A DNA stretch of 64,000 nt from Lingula anatina (Eukaryota; Brachiopoda; Lingulata; Lingulida; Lingulidae), in assembly GCF_001039355.2 (NCBI RefSeq), contig NW_019775983.1, forward strand, positions 52,274-116,273, read 5' to 3'. Position numbers and translations under genes: made by a program. Shown one piece after another: positions 48,424 through 60,431 of this stretch. The notes under the pieces were generated by a model that had not been told where the DNA came from, searched no databases, and was given only the letters and a program-made list of their open reading frames with translations. Numbering within the stretch: the first letter of the stretch is position 1; each line of letters starts with the position of its first letter.

Positions 48424-48917
48424 TGAATTGACAAATTTAAGGATTCGTGGTTAAAGTGTAATCAGTTCGTGAAGTTCTTAACAGATTCGTATATATTCGT
48501 AGTCAGTTCTTGCACTTCTTGATCAACAGGAATTAGTGGCAAAAACTTTGATGCCCCTATTTCACACAGACCACGAATCCCACGAATCGCCAGGAATTGA
48601 AAATTTCAGGATTCTTGGTTGAATCGTAATCAGTTCGTGAAGTTCTTAACAGATACGTATATAATCGTAGTCAGTTCTTGCAATTCTTGATCAATCGGGA
48701 ATTCGTGGCAAAAATTTTGAGTGTTCAAAAATTTGGCCACGAACTACCGATACCAAAAAAACATAGTGAATTTCAGCCGAATCCCACGAGTATTCGTAAC
48801 ACTATCGCACCTGTATCGTAACTGAATCGTAGATAGTGTCGAATTAGACCAGAAAATTGGCAATTTGTCAATTCCTGGCGATTCGTGGGATTCGTGGTCT
48901 GTGTGAAATAGGGGCAT
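48424..48917. mobile_element. MITE with perfect 50-bp ends plus truncated copy
   Basis: 48551-48600 and 48868-48917 are exact reverse complements over 50 bases, starting ATGCCCCTATTTCACACAGA and rich in CACGAATC. The 367-bp element has no ORF. Immediately left, 48424-48550 is a second copy of its interior lacking both ends. Unit C at about 24735 and 25190 shows where unit sequence was interrupted. I find no clear target-site duplication. Confidence 0.75.
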
Positions 48918-49208
48918 AAAGGAACAGCACGAGTAAGTATAATGCCTTTACTGTACAAGCTGTATAAGATATCACGCTAACGTATAAAAAGCCCTCAAAA
49001 GCACATTTTGCCTTTGTTATACACCTTCTTATAATTACATTTCAGACCTTTAGAACAACAAAAAGGCACATTTCAGTTTATCTACAATTCAGTGTGTACC
49101 TGATATAGATATTTAACAATAACCAAATCTGGGCATTTTGCGACCTCGTGCGAGAAATAAAAGCACCTGACGTATATACGAACAAGAAAAAGCAGACTGA
49201 GAGCGTAG

Positions 49209-49511
49209 ACCTCCGCCAAGGCAGCAAAGTCTCTTCCCAATGCCGTTTCACCCCTACAGTTTCAATGTACTATAATGATTTAGTTTTTTTTTTATTTTTG
49301 ATTGTTGATTGATTATTGATTGATTATTGATCTGGATCACCACCAAAAACAAATCATCTATTCCTTGGCCTACATGACAGTTCCTGAAAAATTCATTAAA
49401 ATCGGTCCAAAACTTTTTGACTTATGTTGATGACATACAGGCAGACAAACAAACAAACAAACAAACAAACAAACGGGTGAAAACATAACCTTCTTGGGCG
49501 AGGTAAAAAAA
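49209..49511 (+). mobile_element. Interspersed retroposon with short A tail
   Basis: Copy of 25472-25766, starting GACCTCCGCCAAGG and ending TTGGGCGAGGTAAAAAAA, with an added (CAAA)n stretch at about 49446-49475. Confidence 0.6.
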
Positions 49512-50032
49512 CTACGATTGAAACTTATATGTCATTTGTTTCTGGTGCTGTGAAGTAAGTTTTTTGAGAAATGTCAGAAAGAAGGATAGCAGTTGCATGA
49601 GAAACAAGACGTGTAGAAATAAACGTCCAATTACAATTGGTATTTAAAGTGTTAATCTAAATGAGGGAAATGAAATGTACAAAGTAAGATAGGCTAATAA
49701 ACACTCAGTTTTCAGTACTTTTATTTTACTATTTTAGCAAGTAAAACTGTATAACTAGTTCCTTGTTTCCTAACTACTTCAAAGATATTGGTCTTGTTCT
49801 GAAATCGCTATAGCCTTGTAGTAAAGTGAAATCCAGCCAAAAGATGTAATCTATGACAGAATACAATAAATTTAACTTTTAAGCTTGTTCCCAGGAATAT
49901 CTGTGTAATAATGAAAAATTACGCTTTGCAAAGTTCAGCAGTTTGATTAACCATATTGTTCCTCTTTAAAATTTACACCTAGATGCATCCAAATAACTCG
50001 TGGTTGTACAAACATCTGGATGAAACACTTCT
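49512..50032 (-). other. 3' UTR region of secreted peptide gene 1
   Basis: Homologous to 62160-62526. On the minus strand AATAAA occurs at 49720-49725, about 310 bases after the stop codon, in the same relative place as in gene 2 (62236-62241). Confidence 0.45.
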
Positions 50033-50368
50033 CTACCCAGCATGACAACACCATGTCGAGTATGGGGGTCTATGGCAACAGTTTCTACGTACACGCTTCA
50101 ATGGCCTCCGAAACATCGCGCCTTCTTCATTGTTTGGTATCAATCTAATTAAAAGTATGAATATAGAAAAACTTATTAACATACGCCCCTTTATTCTGTA
50201 AGCCAACTTGGAGATATTTTGATTATGAACATTTACGTCAATCTGTCATCTTGATTAAGTATATGTTATACATTATTATAAACCAAGATACCTTTCAACC
50301 GCTGCACCTTCTACAGCGACCATAAGGAAGGCCACAAAGACCACCAGAAGTAACGCATATGTCTTCAT
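50033..50368 (-). CDS. Small secreted cysteine-rich peptide precursor, gene 1
   Basis: Two coding exons, 50292-50368 and 50033-50144, with donor GAAAG|GTATCT and acceptor TTAATTAG, give 62 residues. Residues 1 to about 20 form a signal peptide (MKTYALLLVVF start). A short acidic pro-region leads to a basic LKRVRR site, then a mature peptide of about 16 residues with the pattern NCCHxPP...CC, a CC-X8-CC spacing, ending in Gly that could be amidated. An upstream acceptor (TTTTTGCAG at 50405) implies a 5' non-coding exon. The paralogue at 62527-62995 keeps splice sites, signal peptide, cleavage site and cysteines. The layout fits a secreted peptide (hormone, antimicrobial or toxin-like); the sequence does not decide which. 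Confidence 0.65.
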
Positions 50369-50404
50369 TTTGCGCTGTACGTCTTCCTTCCGTTGAAAAA
50401 TTAC

Positions 50405-51740
50405 CTGCAAAAATATTATTTGCTTGACCGCTTCAAAAAATTGAGCACAAAAAAGAAAAAATAAATAAAGTGCGTGTATAAATGTCTTAGTAAATATTAT
50501 ACTTACATGAAAAAAAACCAACATTTTGTATCATGTTAGGCCAAGAGAATCGTAAAAGGGCACTATTTGTACAACATTTGGATTTTCGATATTTTCCCTT
50601 TTGCCTGCCATGTGCTATTGGATAAAGTAAACCAAAGAGTAAGACCTTTAATTAAGAAAGGGTCTTTTTGTCGTTTGGTAACTGGTGATAAAGAAATTGA
50701 CATTTGTTGTTACAAATATTTATTTTTAAGAGAACTAAATGTATCAAAATTGACTAATGCAAACATCTATCTCTGAAGGTAACTAGAACGCCAATATAGA
50801 TTATATGTGTTACTTACAGTACTAGTTGCAATCCTTTGTATTTAACCCTTACCTCTGGTAAACCAATTTCTGAAATTTCTGGTCTGGCTGGCAAATAAAT
50901 ACTTTTACACGTGCTAGTACATGTTTGCATGTAATGGGCACCTAGTTGTCAGAGCAGTGATAATGTGTCTCAGATACATGTATTTTTGAATTTTATTGCT
51001 GTATCCAGACCGGTTCTTATTAAAAACGTTTTCATGTAGGTGTGTTCGCCACTTTTTTCCCATATAAAGCAACATTATCACTTATGGTTGATCATTGGTA
51101 ACATTGAACGAGCTAAATGGGGATTGTATGTGAGCGAACAGTAATCAAAATGACGTTTTTTTAAACAACAACACGTGTAGGAAAAAATTGCATACTGCCC
51201 GAATTCAACACGTTGCCTTACGTATTTTGCCTGTATCTTGTAAGCGTTTTTAAATGCCCTAAAGTAGCATTTCACCTTGTAAAGTTTTTTTTCTATCCCA
51301 TTGCCGATCTTGAGGACAATATGAAAAGAACATTTAACAGTATTTATTGTGCACATTTTATAGATATTAAACACCGTCTAAGTCTTGGCATTTTGCAAAT
51401 CCATGTAAAAAAGTACACTCTTGCTACATATTGATGAACCTTTTGCAAATTAGGTATCTAATTTTTACTTCAAAGTTCTCGATTATTATTATCGATCCAA
51501 TTTCAGTTTATTTCTGTACTGGTACATAGATTATCATGACCTTGTATAATATAATATACCAACGACAATACAACTGGTGCATTACCATTTCTCTAATTGG
51601 TAATTGTGTGGCCTACTTGTGAGTGAAATATTTATATATATTCATTATATATATAATAATTTTTTGGTGAGATAAACCTTGGTGTAGTTATAAATATACC
51701 ACAAACATAAAAGCCAGATGCATATGGATACAATCACATG
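50405..51740. other. Upstream region of peptide gene 1 and unit fragment
   Basis: 50405-50800 matches 63036-63420. 50880-51400 is a diverged copy of the 8040-8800 block. No further gene seen. Confidence 0.45.
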
Positions 51741-51758
51741 TTACACAAAAGGAGCAGC

Positions 51759-53050
51759 TCAAACTTTCAAGATAGGGAGAACTACAATTACATAAGAAAT
51801 GGATACGTAAATAACAACGTTACACGGATATAGATAATGTGACTCTGAGTTACCATCATTTCTTTTCTTGAATGCTTTTATTATAAAATTGGAAAGGGAG
51901 ACTAAACTATCTTTACTGGCGCTGTTCAATACTTGGCATAATTGACTGTCTGGTGACCTTGTATCAGCTTTTACGGTTGACATTTTACTTAAAAGGGTGT
52001 CTCGGTCTGCTTTGTACATTGGGCATTGGAATAGAAAATGGTATTCATCTTCAATTACCACTTGGGTACAAAGGCGACAGATTCTGTCACACGTACCTTT
52101 CAGTTTTTGGCCTGGTGTGCTGTCCAGTTTCAATGTGGAGTTTGATTTTATGATCGCTAAGCAAGGGTTGATAGAGTGTCATAATTTGTTATTTTATAAA
52201 CATAAGTTGCCCTTTCACATTTTAATTAAGTATACGGAAGAGAGACATTTTACTGTTGGCTTGAAGTTTGCTATTGCATATTTGGGCATAGTGGTCGAAT
52301 GTGAAAAGGAGTTTTCGGGTCACCTCAGACCATGGCATACAAGCCGGTCTGAGAGTGTGGACTGCAGATGGAACATAAGGTGTAAGTTACTTGTAACTAT
52401 TTATCTCATGTATGTATGCTTGCTTCATTAAGTATAATCAGGCATTTGAATAATCTTACACCATAGCTTGATAGATGCAGACTGTATTGTAGTATAGAGA
52501 GGAAGGCGGCCAAGTTCAGTGCACACACCATACTTTGATACATTTTGAAAGAGGCCAAGGATTTGTTTGCAAATTTTTAGGTGTAATTTTTCTGTAGAGC
52601 AGTTATCGGTTGACACAAAGTAGTCCATATCTCTGAGCAGTATGTTAAGATTGGGGAAATGAGGATATCAAAAAATTTCTCTTTCAAGGATGTGTTAACA
52701 TTACTCTTAAGTGGAAGAGATTTAAACAGACTGAATTATGTCTTTGCAGCACGTTGCAGGAGGTTACTTTGGGTTTCTGTAAAGCTTCATGATCGGTTAA
52801 AAAGGAGACCTAGATACATGTATTTGTTGACCTATTGGATTTCAATGCGAGCATTTGATTTTGAGTTGAAAATTACTATTTTAATTTTGGTGACATGAAC
52901 ACCCAGTCTCCACTTGTAACATAATTTTTCTACGATTTCCAAACTTTGCCAAAGTCCCTTGGGGTACTTGCATATAAGGATGAGGTCATCAGCTTATAGT
53001 AAACCTTGGATTGCAGATATTCCATTTATAACCGGACTCGCAGCAGTTTC
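51759..53050 (-). pseudogene. Second LINE family, RT C-terminal half
   Basis: Reading leftward: GLL-stop-ADDLIL near 52981-53006, where the YADD tyrosine codon has become TAA (52994-52996), then CYKWRLGV, a YLGLLF-like stretch, an ILTYCSEIW-like stretch, TEKLHLKICKQILGLFQNVS with ELGRLPLY (52428-52628), and finally a C..C...H....C knuckle with EDEYHFLFQCPMY (51759-52133). This order is the thumb and C-terminal tail of a CR1/Jockey-type LINE. Frameshifts and stops disable it. Confidence 0.75.
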
Positions 53051-53879
53051 GCCATTATCACAAAACCTTTGATATTTTTGACTCGAGCAATGACCAATAA
53101 ACAATTTTTTACATTACAAAAGTGGACCAGCCTCATTGAGTAATTAAAAAAATGGTTAGAATTGTCTACCCTGTATAACAAAGCTTGAAAGAACGACAGA
53201 CCACGTGTACAGTAATGACGTAGTTTCCGGAGGGCCAGTCAACAGCAGAATCCTTGATTCCTGGCCTAGGCCAAAAAGTCCTCACAAAATACTTTTGGGG
53301 TCCAACAGAAGAAGAAGAAGAAGAGCCGCTTAGAATGGCCCTGGAGCTCCATTGCCGTGAAATGCGTCATTGTTAAACAAGATGACTCCATTTTAACAGC
53401 ATTAAAATATTGGTGATAAGAATAATGATATTAAGAATTAGAAGAAGAGAAATAGAGAAAAAATTACAGTAAAATGAGAAAAGTTACAAGTTAAAATAAC
53501 GTTTGTGTATTTTAATTCAATCAAAAACTGGTGAGAACAATGTGTTGTATCTTTATTGTTCCTGTCTTGGGGGACACACAATATTAATAACAATGACAAG
53601 ACTGGGATTCATTAAAAGCCGTTTATTTACACATCAACAAATTATGTTGAAATGGGACAATGATCACTCAATGCTTCTGTGGTCGTTTAATTCTGTCTAT
53701 TTATTATTTTTACCTTTCTTGCTCTTTTAGACTTTTTTTCCTTTTTTACTCTTTTAACTCTTGTTACTTTTCTTCGGTTCATCGCGACTACATCGACATA
53801 GAGAAGCTTAGTGGTTGTAGTGACGCTGTCACACGCCGTGTGAGCGTCGCAAGAGTTCGGACAATGGCAAATCAAGTCT
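53051..53879. other. Unassigned spacer
   Basis: Contains an AGA repeat near 53310 and AT-rich sequence. The ORFs are short and compositional. No feature recognised. Confidence 0.4.
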
Positions 53880-54300
53880 GTGCGGCAATTGGACTCAATG
53901 GGGCTGTCTGTAATCACTTTCTAGCTTGCTTACTCGTCTTAACCTGTTGGGGCGTTGGATTGCAATCAAGCGAACTCATGTAGGCTGCTGCGGCACCGGC
54001 AACAAAGGCACTCGCCATGGATGTGCCGGAGATCCGGGCTCTTGATCATGTCACCCGGTGCCCATAGAAATATTTCCTCTCCGTAATTTGAGAAGGTCTC
54101 CTATTTGCGAAGCAGCAACAGAACCGGCCTGTGCCGCACTGGCGGGAGAAACATAGCGCCTTGGCTCGTTTGCATTTCCGGCTAATACCATAATTTCGTA
54201 ATTTGCTAAATTGTCCACTGCCCAATTCAAGGCTTCATTCCAAAGAGAAACTACCGACAGCACTAGAAGAGATTTTCTTATGTATGTAAGGATTTCTAAC
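53880..54300 (-). pseudogene. Subtilase (S8) C-terminal fragment
   Basis: The minus strand reads SVVSLWNEALNWAVDNLANY, then EIMVLAGNANEPRR with the oxyanion-hole Asn of the AGN box, then YVSPASAAQAGSVAAS. After a frameshift near 54095 it continues ETFSNYGEEIFLWAPGD, and after another near 54040 ARISGTSMASAFVAGAAAAY, containing the catalytic Ser motif GTSMA (about 54015-54030). This is the standard order of a proteinase K-like subtilase. The catalytic Asp and His regions are absent and a stop follows NPTPQQVKTSKQARK, so this is a dead fragment. Confidence 0.8.
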
Positions 54301-54589
54301 CCCCAAAAATGTTTTTTTTTATTATTCTGTACTCATAGCATCAGTTTTATATATATAAATTGAAGTTTGATGCTTTATACCCCACTTATACATGTACTAT
54401 GGGTTACCTTGACTAGATGTTTATTTCACTGTGTATAAGGCCTCCGGCCTTTTAACAATAAGTTGATGATCATTCGTTTCTATAATTGCGCATTACATAG
54501 AATATCTCCTCGTCCATTTCTAATAACGACTCTCTTCTTTTCTGCTTTTTAAAAATAATTCGCAACTTTTCTTAAAACTCTCTAATTTT
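54301..54589. other. Unit spacer
   Basis: From 54360 matches 34505-34724. No gene. Confidence 0.4.
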
Positions 54590-55290
54590 TTATTTCACCA
54601 ATATGATAAATATTTCATGTGAACCCAATTCCCAATTACAAATATCCGATAAGAAATTATTTCTTAGGTCGCTATATAGAGGGCAGTCTAACAAGAAGTG
54701 CCTTTCGCACTCGACCACCACCCAATTACATTACTGACACATTTTCTGATACCGAAACTTACCCCTAACTGTGTCTACCTTTTTCAATATCAACTTGATG
54801 ATTTGAACATCTAAATCGTGCTTAAACTGATATACAACTAGCTTTATCAAATACTGCAACGTATGGTTCATCTAGTTTCATATTTTTAAACATTTCGTTA
54901 CACCGTGACTGGAAGTCAAATCCATTCACCTTTGATTAAATTCCTTTATAAATGAACTTGCATCCCCCACTCCCTGGTTAATCCAGGCTACTCCAAAACC
55001 ATACCCATATAACAGTGTATTTACTTGTATTGCCAGCAATTCTTATCGTTTTCGTAACACGCTTTAATAAACCCATTTTCAGGTGCTTTCATAAGCTTGA
55101 GCCAGTACTAAATTATCTTCACCAAACGCCCAACCTTTAAAGTTTTTCTTCCTAATTTACCCCTTGTCGCTACGTAAGACGCATTTCTTCCCAATTACAA
55201 TAAACATTTGTGAAATTTCTACTGTTCAATTTCCCCATCTTGCCCAGGAAGTAAGCCCCATACCTCTGCCCCATAGCTTAAAATAGAAAC
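54590..55290 (-). pseudogene. Degraded LINE C-terminal region
   Basis: Most diverged copy of the 2600-3240 block. It lacks any Tc1 ends, so it may preserve the state before that insertion. Confidence 0.45.
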
Positions 55291-55754
55291 TATCTTTGCA
55301 TGAAAAATATAAGAAATATTTCATCGTAATTTTTGCAAATACAAACATATTAATGGATGAAAGAAAAAATGTTACTTCTGAAAGAGAGAGGGAGATAGAA
55401 TTGTGTGGGGAGGTCCTCTTCTGATGTTGAAGAAATATTTCATATATTCTGTTCAGTCGTATTCCACGTGATACCTACATTACCAGATGACAAGCGCTAA
55501 CGACAAGCCTTAAATAATTGAAATAAAGAGAAAAAAAGGCACTGTGCGGTGAATTTCACAGCTTTGGCCAGCGCCTATCACTGCAAGTCCACATACCGTG
55601 AATGATAAAATAATTCATGAAAATACATCTGTACAGCTCTAATTATTCAGTTGCTAGTTGTACTCCTGTCTTTTAAACTATAAGGTTGTCACTTCTTTTC
55701 CATTGTTAACTATAATTTCCACCATCACTCAGTTGCTCTGGAATTGCTGAAGAC

Positions 55755-58700
55755 TTAGCAATGTGGATATATGCCCGATAATAGATTTTTGAAATCATTT
55801 TTGCAAACTTCTAAACGTAAACGCTTACATTTGCCGAGTGCCGAGATTGCTTGACGGTAAAGCGATACCTCCCGATTGAAGTCCGACCCTTGCAACATAA
55901 CAGTGTTTCGTAACTTTGTCAAAAAGTGGCTATATAACTGATAGTCAGCTTTGCTCCATAGCCTATGTTTCTTCACAGCAATTTCGTCTTTCACATTTTT
56001 GTATTCATATTCCCGTTTGTTAGTAACCACATATAAGACGTCGTCCATGCCCCAACACAGCAAGCGGCGTAGTAGGACCAAGCTTTCATCCAACATTTCC
56101 AAGACAATTACAAAATCGAACTTCTTGTCCAAGAAATCAATGTACTCGGCAATGAATCTGTCGTTGTTCCTAAGATCATTTCTATCGTCTGGGAACCCAA
56201 ACGCATACATCATGGCGTTTCTCAAGAAGCCTACATGGGTTGTGACATAGTCGTCGGTCCAATACCTGTACGGATTTTTCATAAATTCCACGACAGGGTT
56301 CGTTGAGTTTTTTAAATTGAATTTACTTGAAATACGATAAAAATTGAACGCGCTTTGAAACTGGGAAAATGGTTCGCGAACTATACCAATATAAAACGTA
56401 TCATTCGGCATCATGGTTTCTATTACTCTTGAGTCAAAAATCATGTGATTGAAAATTATATCATAGGTTACATTCGGGTTATAGTTGGCGTCGTTTATGG
56501 TTATTTTCCTTCGGTTGATATCGAACTTAGATTTCCATGGGTAAAAGAATACTTTCTTCTTCGGAGAAAGAGGTTTTAACTTATATTTAAGAGTAGCCAG
56601 TTTTAAAATTTTTGCCATTGTAGTTGAGCCGCATTTGTGCACTTTTAGAAACATAATATGTCGGGTAGGCTGGCACTGTCCCTCTGGTAGGCATTTTATG
56701 GGAGGTACGTTGTAGACAGACTGAAACAGTGGATCTTGAATGTTCCTATTTACACCTGAAAACAAAAATAAATAAATTAATAAATAAATAAATAAACGCT
56801 TATGTGTTACTTAATAGAAGGGGGGGTCCATAATTCCAAAAATATGTCAAAACCAGCTAAAAAGTTCCTTACACACCTAAAAACAATATTTCAAATGTTC
56901 TTTTTGAAAGATCATTGATAACTCAGCTGCTACTTGCAATTTATGATTACGCGATTTTTAGCATTTTAAATAGCGCGATTTTCACGATTTTCTGCTGTTT
57001 CGGGACTGTCTTCCTACAACATGAATGAAAGTTATATAGCCCTGACAAGTTATTTCAAACTCACCAAAGCCAAATGGATGTTTTTTTATTTCGTTTTTAA
57101 GGGATTTGTGTAAAAAGTTTATTTGAAAGGTAGCTAAATACTCAAAATCATGGCGGCATTGACTCCCTATACCAATAACATCATCATGGTAATTCATTAT
57201 TCAAAGTTTTGATGACATGTGTCCTTTTAGATTTCTCATGATTTCATTATCTTTTTTGGGTATCTATACTGTATTGCTGAATAACTAGCTAGACAATGAT
57301 GGAATCTAGCTTGTCTTGTAAGAGATGCTCTGGAATAGTCGCTGCTGTTGTAGCAATCATTGGCATTCAATTAGTTACACCGTTTCATACCATAACAATA
57401 TACAAGGGTGCAACACAGCAAATTGAAAGAAAAGTTTCAATCATTACATCTAGAGCTGAGTAGAAATAAGCTAAATTAGAATTTCTTTGAGCTATATGCT
57501 CCTGAGTTTTCATGTTTCAACCAAGAAGTGAAAGATAACTTTGGCCTACATGTAGTTGAGAGTGTGGAACGATTTGCTAGTGCACATCTGAGTGAGTGCA
57601 TAGCTTTAACAAAGAAGATATTACCAGAAATGGCAAAAGTTCTGGCTATGCAACACCGAAAATACTATGGATTTGGTGAATATCCAGTTGAATATCCTGT
57701 GTTTCATCAGTGTGAAAACATAGATGAGACCCCTGTCCACAACCTTCAAATGGAACGGCAGTGTGGTGACACGGACCAAAGATTGAGGGAGAAATCAAAA
57801 CTAGAGGCTGTGGCTCGAGGGACTGTGATAAAAACCAGGGGCGGATTTAGACGGTGTTCTGGGTCTTCCGGAAGACGGTCAGATTTTCAAGTTTACATTG
57901 ACTGGTATCTAATTATTTTCTGTTGGAAGACGGTCGAAAATGGTGGATGGATCAACAAAGATAATTTGGAAGACTGTCAGAAAATATCTCTGGATCCGCC
58001 CCTAAAAATTAAGGAAAACTGTTTCTACTGAACACCGATGTAAGATGAAAATCCCCGAGTCAAAATTTCATAATGAAAATCTGACTCCCCATGAAACTTC
58101 GACTACCCCTCCCCTACAAACCTTTATAAATATTATTTTATTTGAGTATATGACTTCTACAACCCAAAGACTCCCTTATGAAAAAGCTATTTATTTGATA
58201 TTTGATAATCATTTCAGAATCTTTACTTTAAGTATATTTAATTAAGAATATATTGGAAATATTAGAAAGTTTGATTGTAAAATATTGGGTGAAAAAAATT
58301 GAAAAAAAAAAAATCTTGAAAAATCTCCATTTTCATATCCATGGTGTTTGGGCTCCCATGAAGAAAAAGTCTTCCACATAGTTTGCATTGTGACGTATAT
58401 TTTGTTAGTACTTGAAAGTTTGGTGGTAAAAAAAAAATGGTGAAAATTGAAATGATCACCAAATATCAAATAAACAGCTTTTCCATAGGGGATTTATTGT
58501 TTGGTAGAATACACATTTTTCATTGCCTTCTATTCTCATGAAAACTTTCACCTGCAAACTAGCAAAAAGTGCCAATGTATCCTCTATTATGCATACTACA
58601 AGATAAAAGTCATATACTCAAATAAAATAAGATTTATAAAGTTCTGTAGGGGGAGTTAAAATTTCATGGGGGGGAGGCACATACGCCAGAGACACATCCT

Positions 58701-60351
58701 TATCACTTCCAAAATGTAGTCCTGTCTTCAGGATATTCAATACTGAAGCAGGGAAGAGAAGGATGTAAACTCCAGAACAGTTTGGAATGAACTTGAAAAA
58801 GATCCACTTAACTGACTTAAGCGTCCAAAAAGCATTGAAGTCTTAGTGAATTGAATTCTTATTGAATATTCCTGTCTTTTTGAACTTATTATGAACCATT
58901 ATCTAGGTTTAGAACATTTAGTTTAGTTTTCATATGGATTTTAGGCCGTCTTTATGTCAGAATTGTCAGTCACAATAAAATGTGTGTTTAAATGTAAGCA
59001 TAAACATTGACATGAAAAACCATCATATCTTACAAAATACAGAGTTTAAGTATTTTTAACGTTTTTTCTCCAAAATACTAAAACCCAAGTAGCAGCTCTG
59101 ATAATAGAGATAGACTGATTTGATTTTTTGTAGTTTGTTTTTAAGATGTAAAAGTATCTTTTTAGGTGGTTTTGACATGGTTTTGGGGAAAAAGGTTATC
59201 TAAGGATCCCCCCTATTAATACTTCAAGTCACATATCAAAAATGTATTTACAGTATACTGCAATTTCACAGTTTAAAAAAGCTGCAAGCTGTCTAGTTGT
59301 GGCCTTATTTGCTGTAGGGAATCGTCTGAAAATATTTTCGTGTTTTTTTTTCTTATTATTATTTTTGATGATTCATATTTTTTTTGGGGACTGAACGGTT
59401 TGTAATATCATATACTCCATGGGTAACTAACTGAAGTTTGAAATGAACCCGTATTGCTTAAACTAACATGGTGTGACAAATTATTGTTTAATGAACATAA
59501 ACTTACTATCCAAATGCCTCCCTGTTAATGTAATATTAATTCACAATTTAAGCTGGCTGCAAAAGACATATTCTCTTCCAGAAGGGAGCCTCGATTTGGT
59601 ATTCAACAGACGTAAATTGTGTCACTGGGTTGGTGCAAAAAAAAAAAAAAACGAGGCATAAATAACATACGGTCCATATCTTTCAATCGAAACTGACAAC
59701 TAGCTCTGTATACTCCAAAAGAATGCACAACATGGATACAAGAATACCAATGAAATAACAGACATTTTTGCTCTTTGAATAATAATTATTATGATCACTA
59801 CAGACAAACGGGGGGGGGGGGGGGGGGGGCGGGACCCCACGCCAAGTTGGAGGGGGGGGGGGAGAGTCGGCATCGCAAACGCGGACGCCCCCCCCCCCCT
59901 CTATTTAATCCTGGATCCGCGCCTGTATGTTGGAGTCGACAACTGTATCACACAGCGCATGACACACTTTTTAAGTGCACTGCTACATAAGTAAGATCTG
60001 GTGGAGTTTTGAGAAAAAGTAAACAAAATCAACGTTTTTCCATCGCTACAAAATACATATCTCTTCAGACAGTTTTGGCATTCACTAGTGTCATCAATGG
60101 AATATCAAATGTGATTAGATTTAATTGCGTTTGATATGATAACAGTCAAAATAAGACTTACACGTAAAAATAAAATTAATGCACGATACAAAAAAAAATT
60201 GAATTGTCTTACCTTCAAAGTCACTTTGAAGTGGAGGTGGTGGTAATTGATTAAGAGGCAAGGTATGGATTCTCATAAGACGTGGAAACAAATATACAGC
60301 AGAGCATAGGAAGCAAATTACCAGAGCGAGTAAAAATGTCCGCACTGACAT
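55755..60351 (-). CDS. Galactose-3-O-sulfotransferase-like, G6 (2 exons)
   Basis: Exon 1 is 60213-60351 and exon 2 is 55755-56755, with 379 codons plus stop. The intron is long (3457 bp) because it holds a 2.4-kb transposon. Exon 2 starts GVNRNIQDP instead of GINRNIQDS. The P-loop LKVHKCGSTT, IVREPFSQFQS and EMLDESLVLLRRLLCW are intact. It is the most diverged intact copy (MSVRTFLLALVICFLC anchor, KPLSPKKKVFFYPW loop), so it may be an early branch of the array. Golgi PAPS-dependent galactose sulfotransferase is the family role. Confidence 0.86.
57528..57840 (+). CDS. ORF of unknown function inside the 2.4-kb element
   Basis: About 104 codons of non-repetitive protein, including HQCENIDETPVHNLQMERQC and GDTDQRLREKSKLEAVARGT, before a hAT-like MITE (57836-58004) interrupts it. 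The same reading resumes after the MITE with LRKTVSTEHRCKM-like sequence. Its composition looks like real protein and its position suggests the element's own product, but I recognise no transposase motif. Confidence 0.4.
57836..58004. mobile_element. hAT-like MITE, copy 2
   Basis: CAGGGGCGGAT...ATCCGCCCCTA, inverted relative to 33592-33758 and nested in the 2.4-kb transposon. Confidence 0.7.
59810..59924. repeat. C-rich hAT-like MITE, inverted fragment (G6 intron)
   Basis: Two G runs and a C run frame GGACCCCACGCCAAGTTGG. The end CTGGATCCGCGCCTG is the terminus. It is inverted and displaced relative to the copies in G1-G3. Confidence 0.5.
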
Positions 60352-60421
60352 GGCCAAGATTAACTGATGCAGTACAAGAGCATTTGATCACACAATCTGC
60401 AGCCTTCACGTTTAGAGCCAG

Positions 60422-60431
60422 ACTTTATAAA
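60422..60431 (-). promoter_or_regulatory. TATA box of G6
   Basis: TTTATAAAGT on the minus strand about 75 bases upstream of the G6 ATG. Confidence 0.55.

Larger units (their letters stand above)
56815..59215. mobile_element. 2.4-kb transposon with long inverted repeats, TTAA flanks
   Basis: TTAA occurs at 56811-56814 and 59216-59219, while G2 has a single ACTTAATACTTC there. Termini are TAGaaGGGGGG and TAGGGGGG. Inside, ATGTCAAAACC.GCTAAAAAG and further on CAGCTGCTACTTG recur in inverted order at the two ends, so the inverted repeat extends, imperfectly, well over 100 bp. A plus-strand ORF is at 57528. TTAA targets are used by piggyBac and Kolobok types; the ends match neither well enough for me to decide. 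Confidence 0.65.

Noticed and set aside
48424-48917. CRISPR-like array from repeated CACGAATC motifs
   Set aside because: The repeats are inverted ends of one MITE, not regularly spaced direct repeats, and the genome is eukaryotic.
50033-50144. Assigning the CC-X8-CC peptide to the conotoxin T superfamily
   Set aside because: Only the paired-cysteine pattern is similar; the signal peptide and pro-region do not look like that family, and the organism is unknown.
53687-53917. Lys/Arg-rich ORF as a nuclear localisation-type protein
   Set aside because: The basic run comes from an AT-rich low-complexity tract; no conservation elsewhere in the window.
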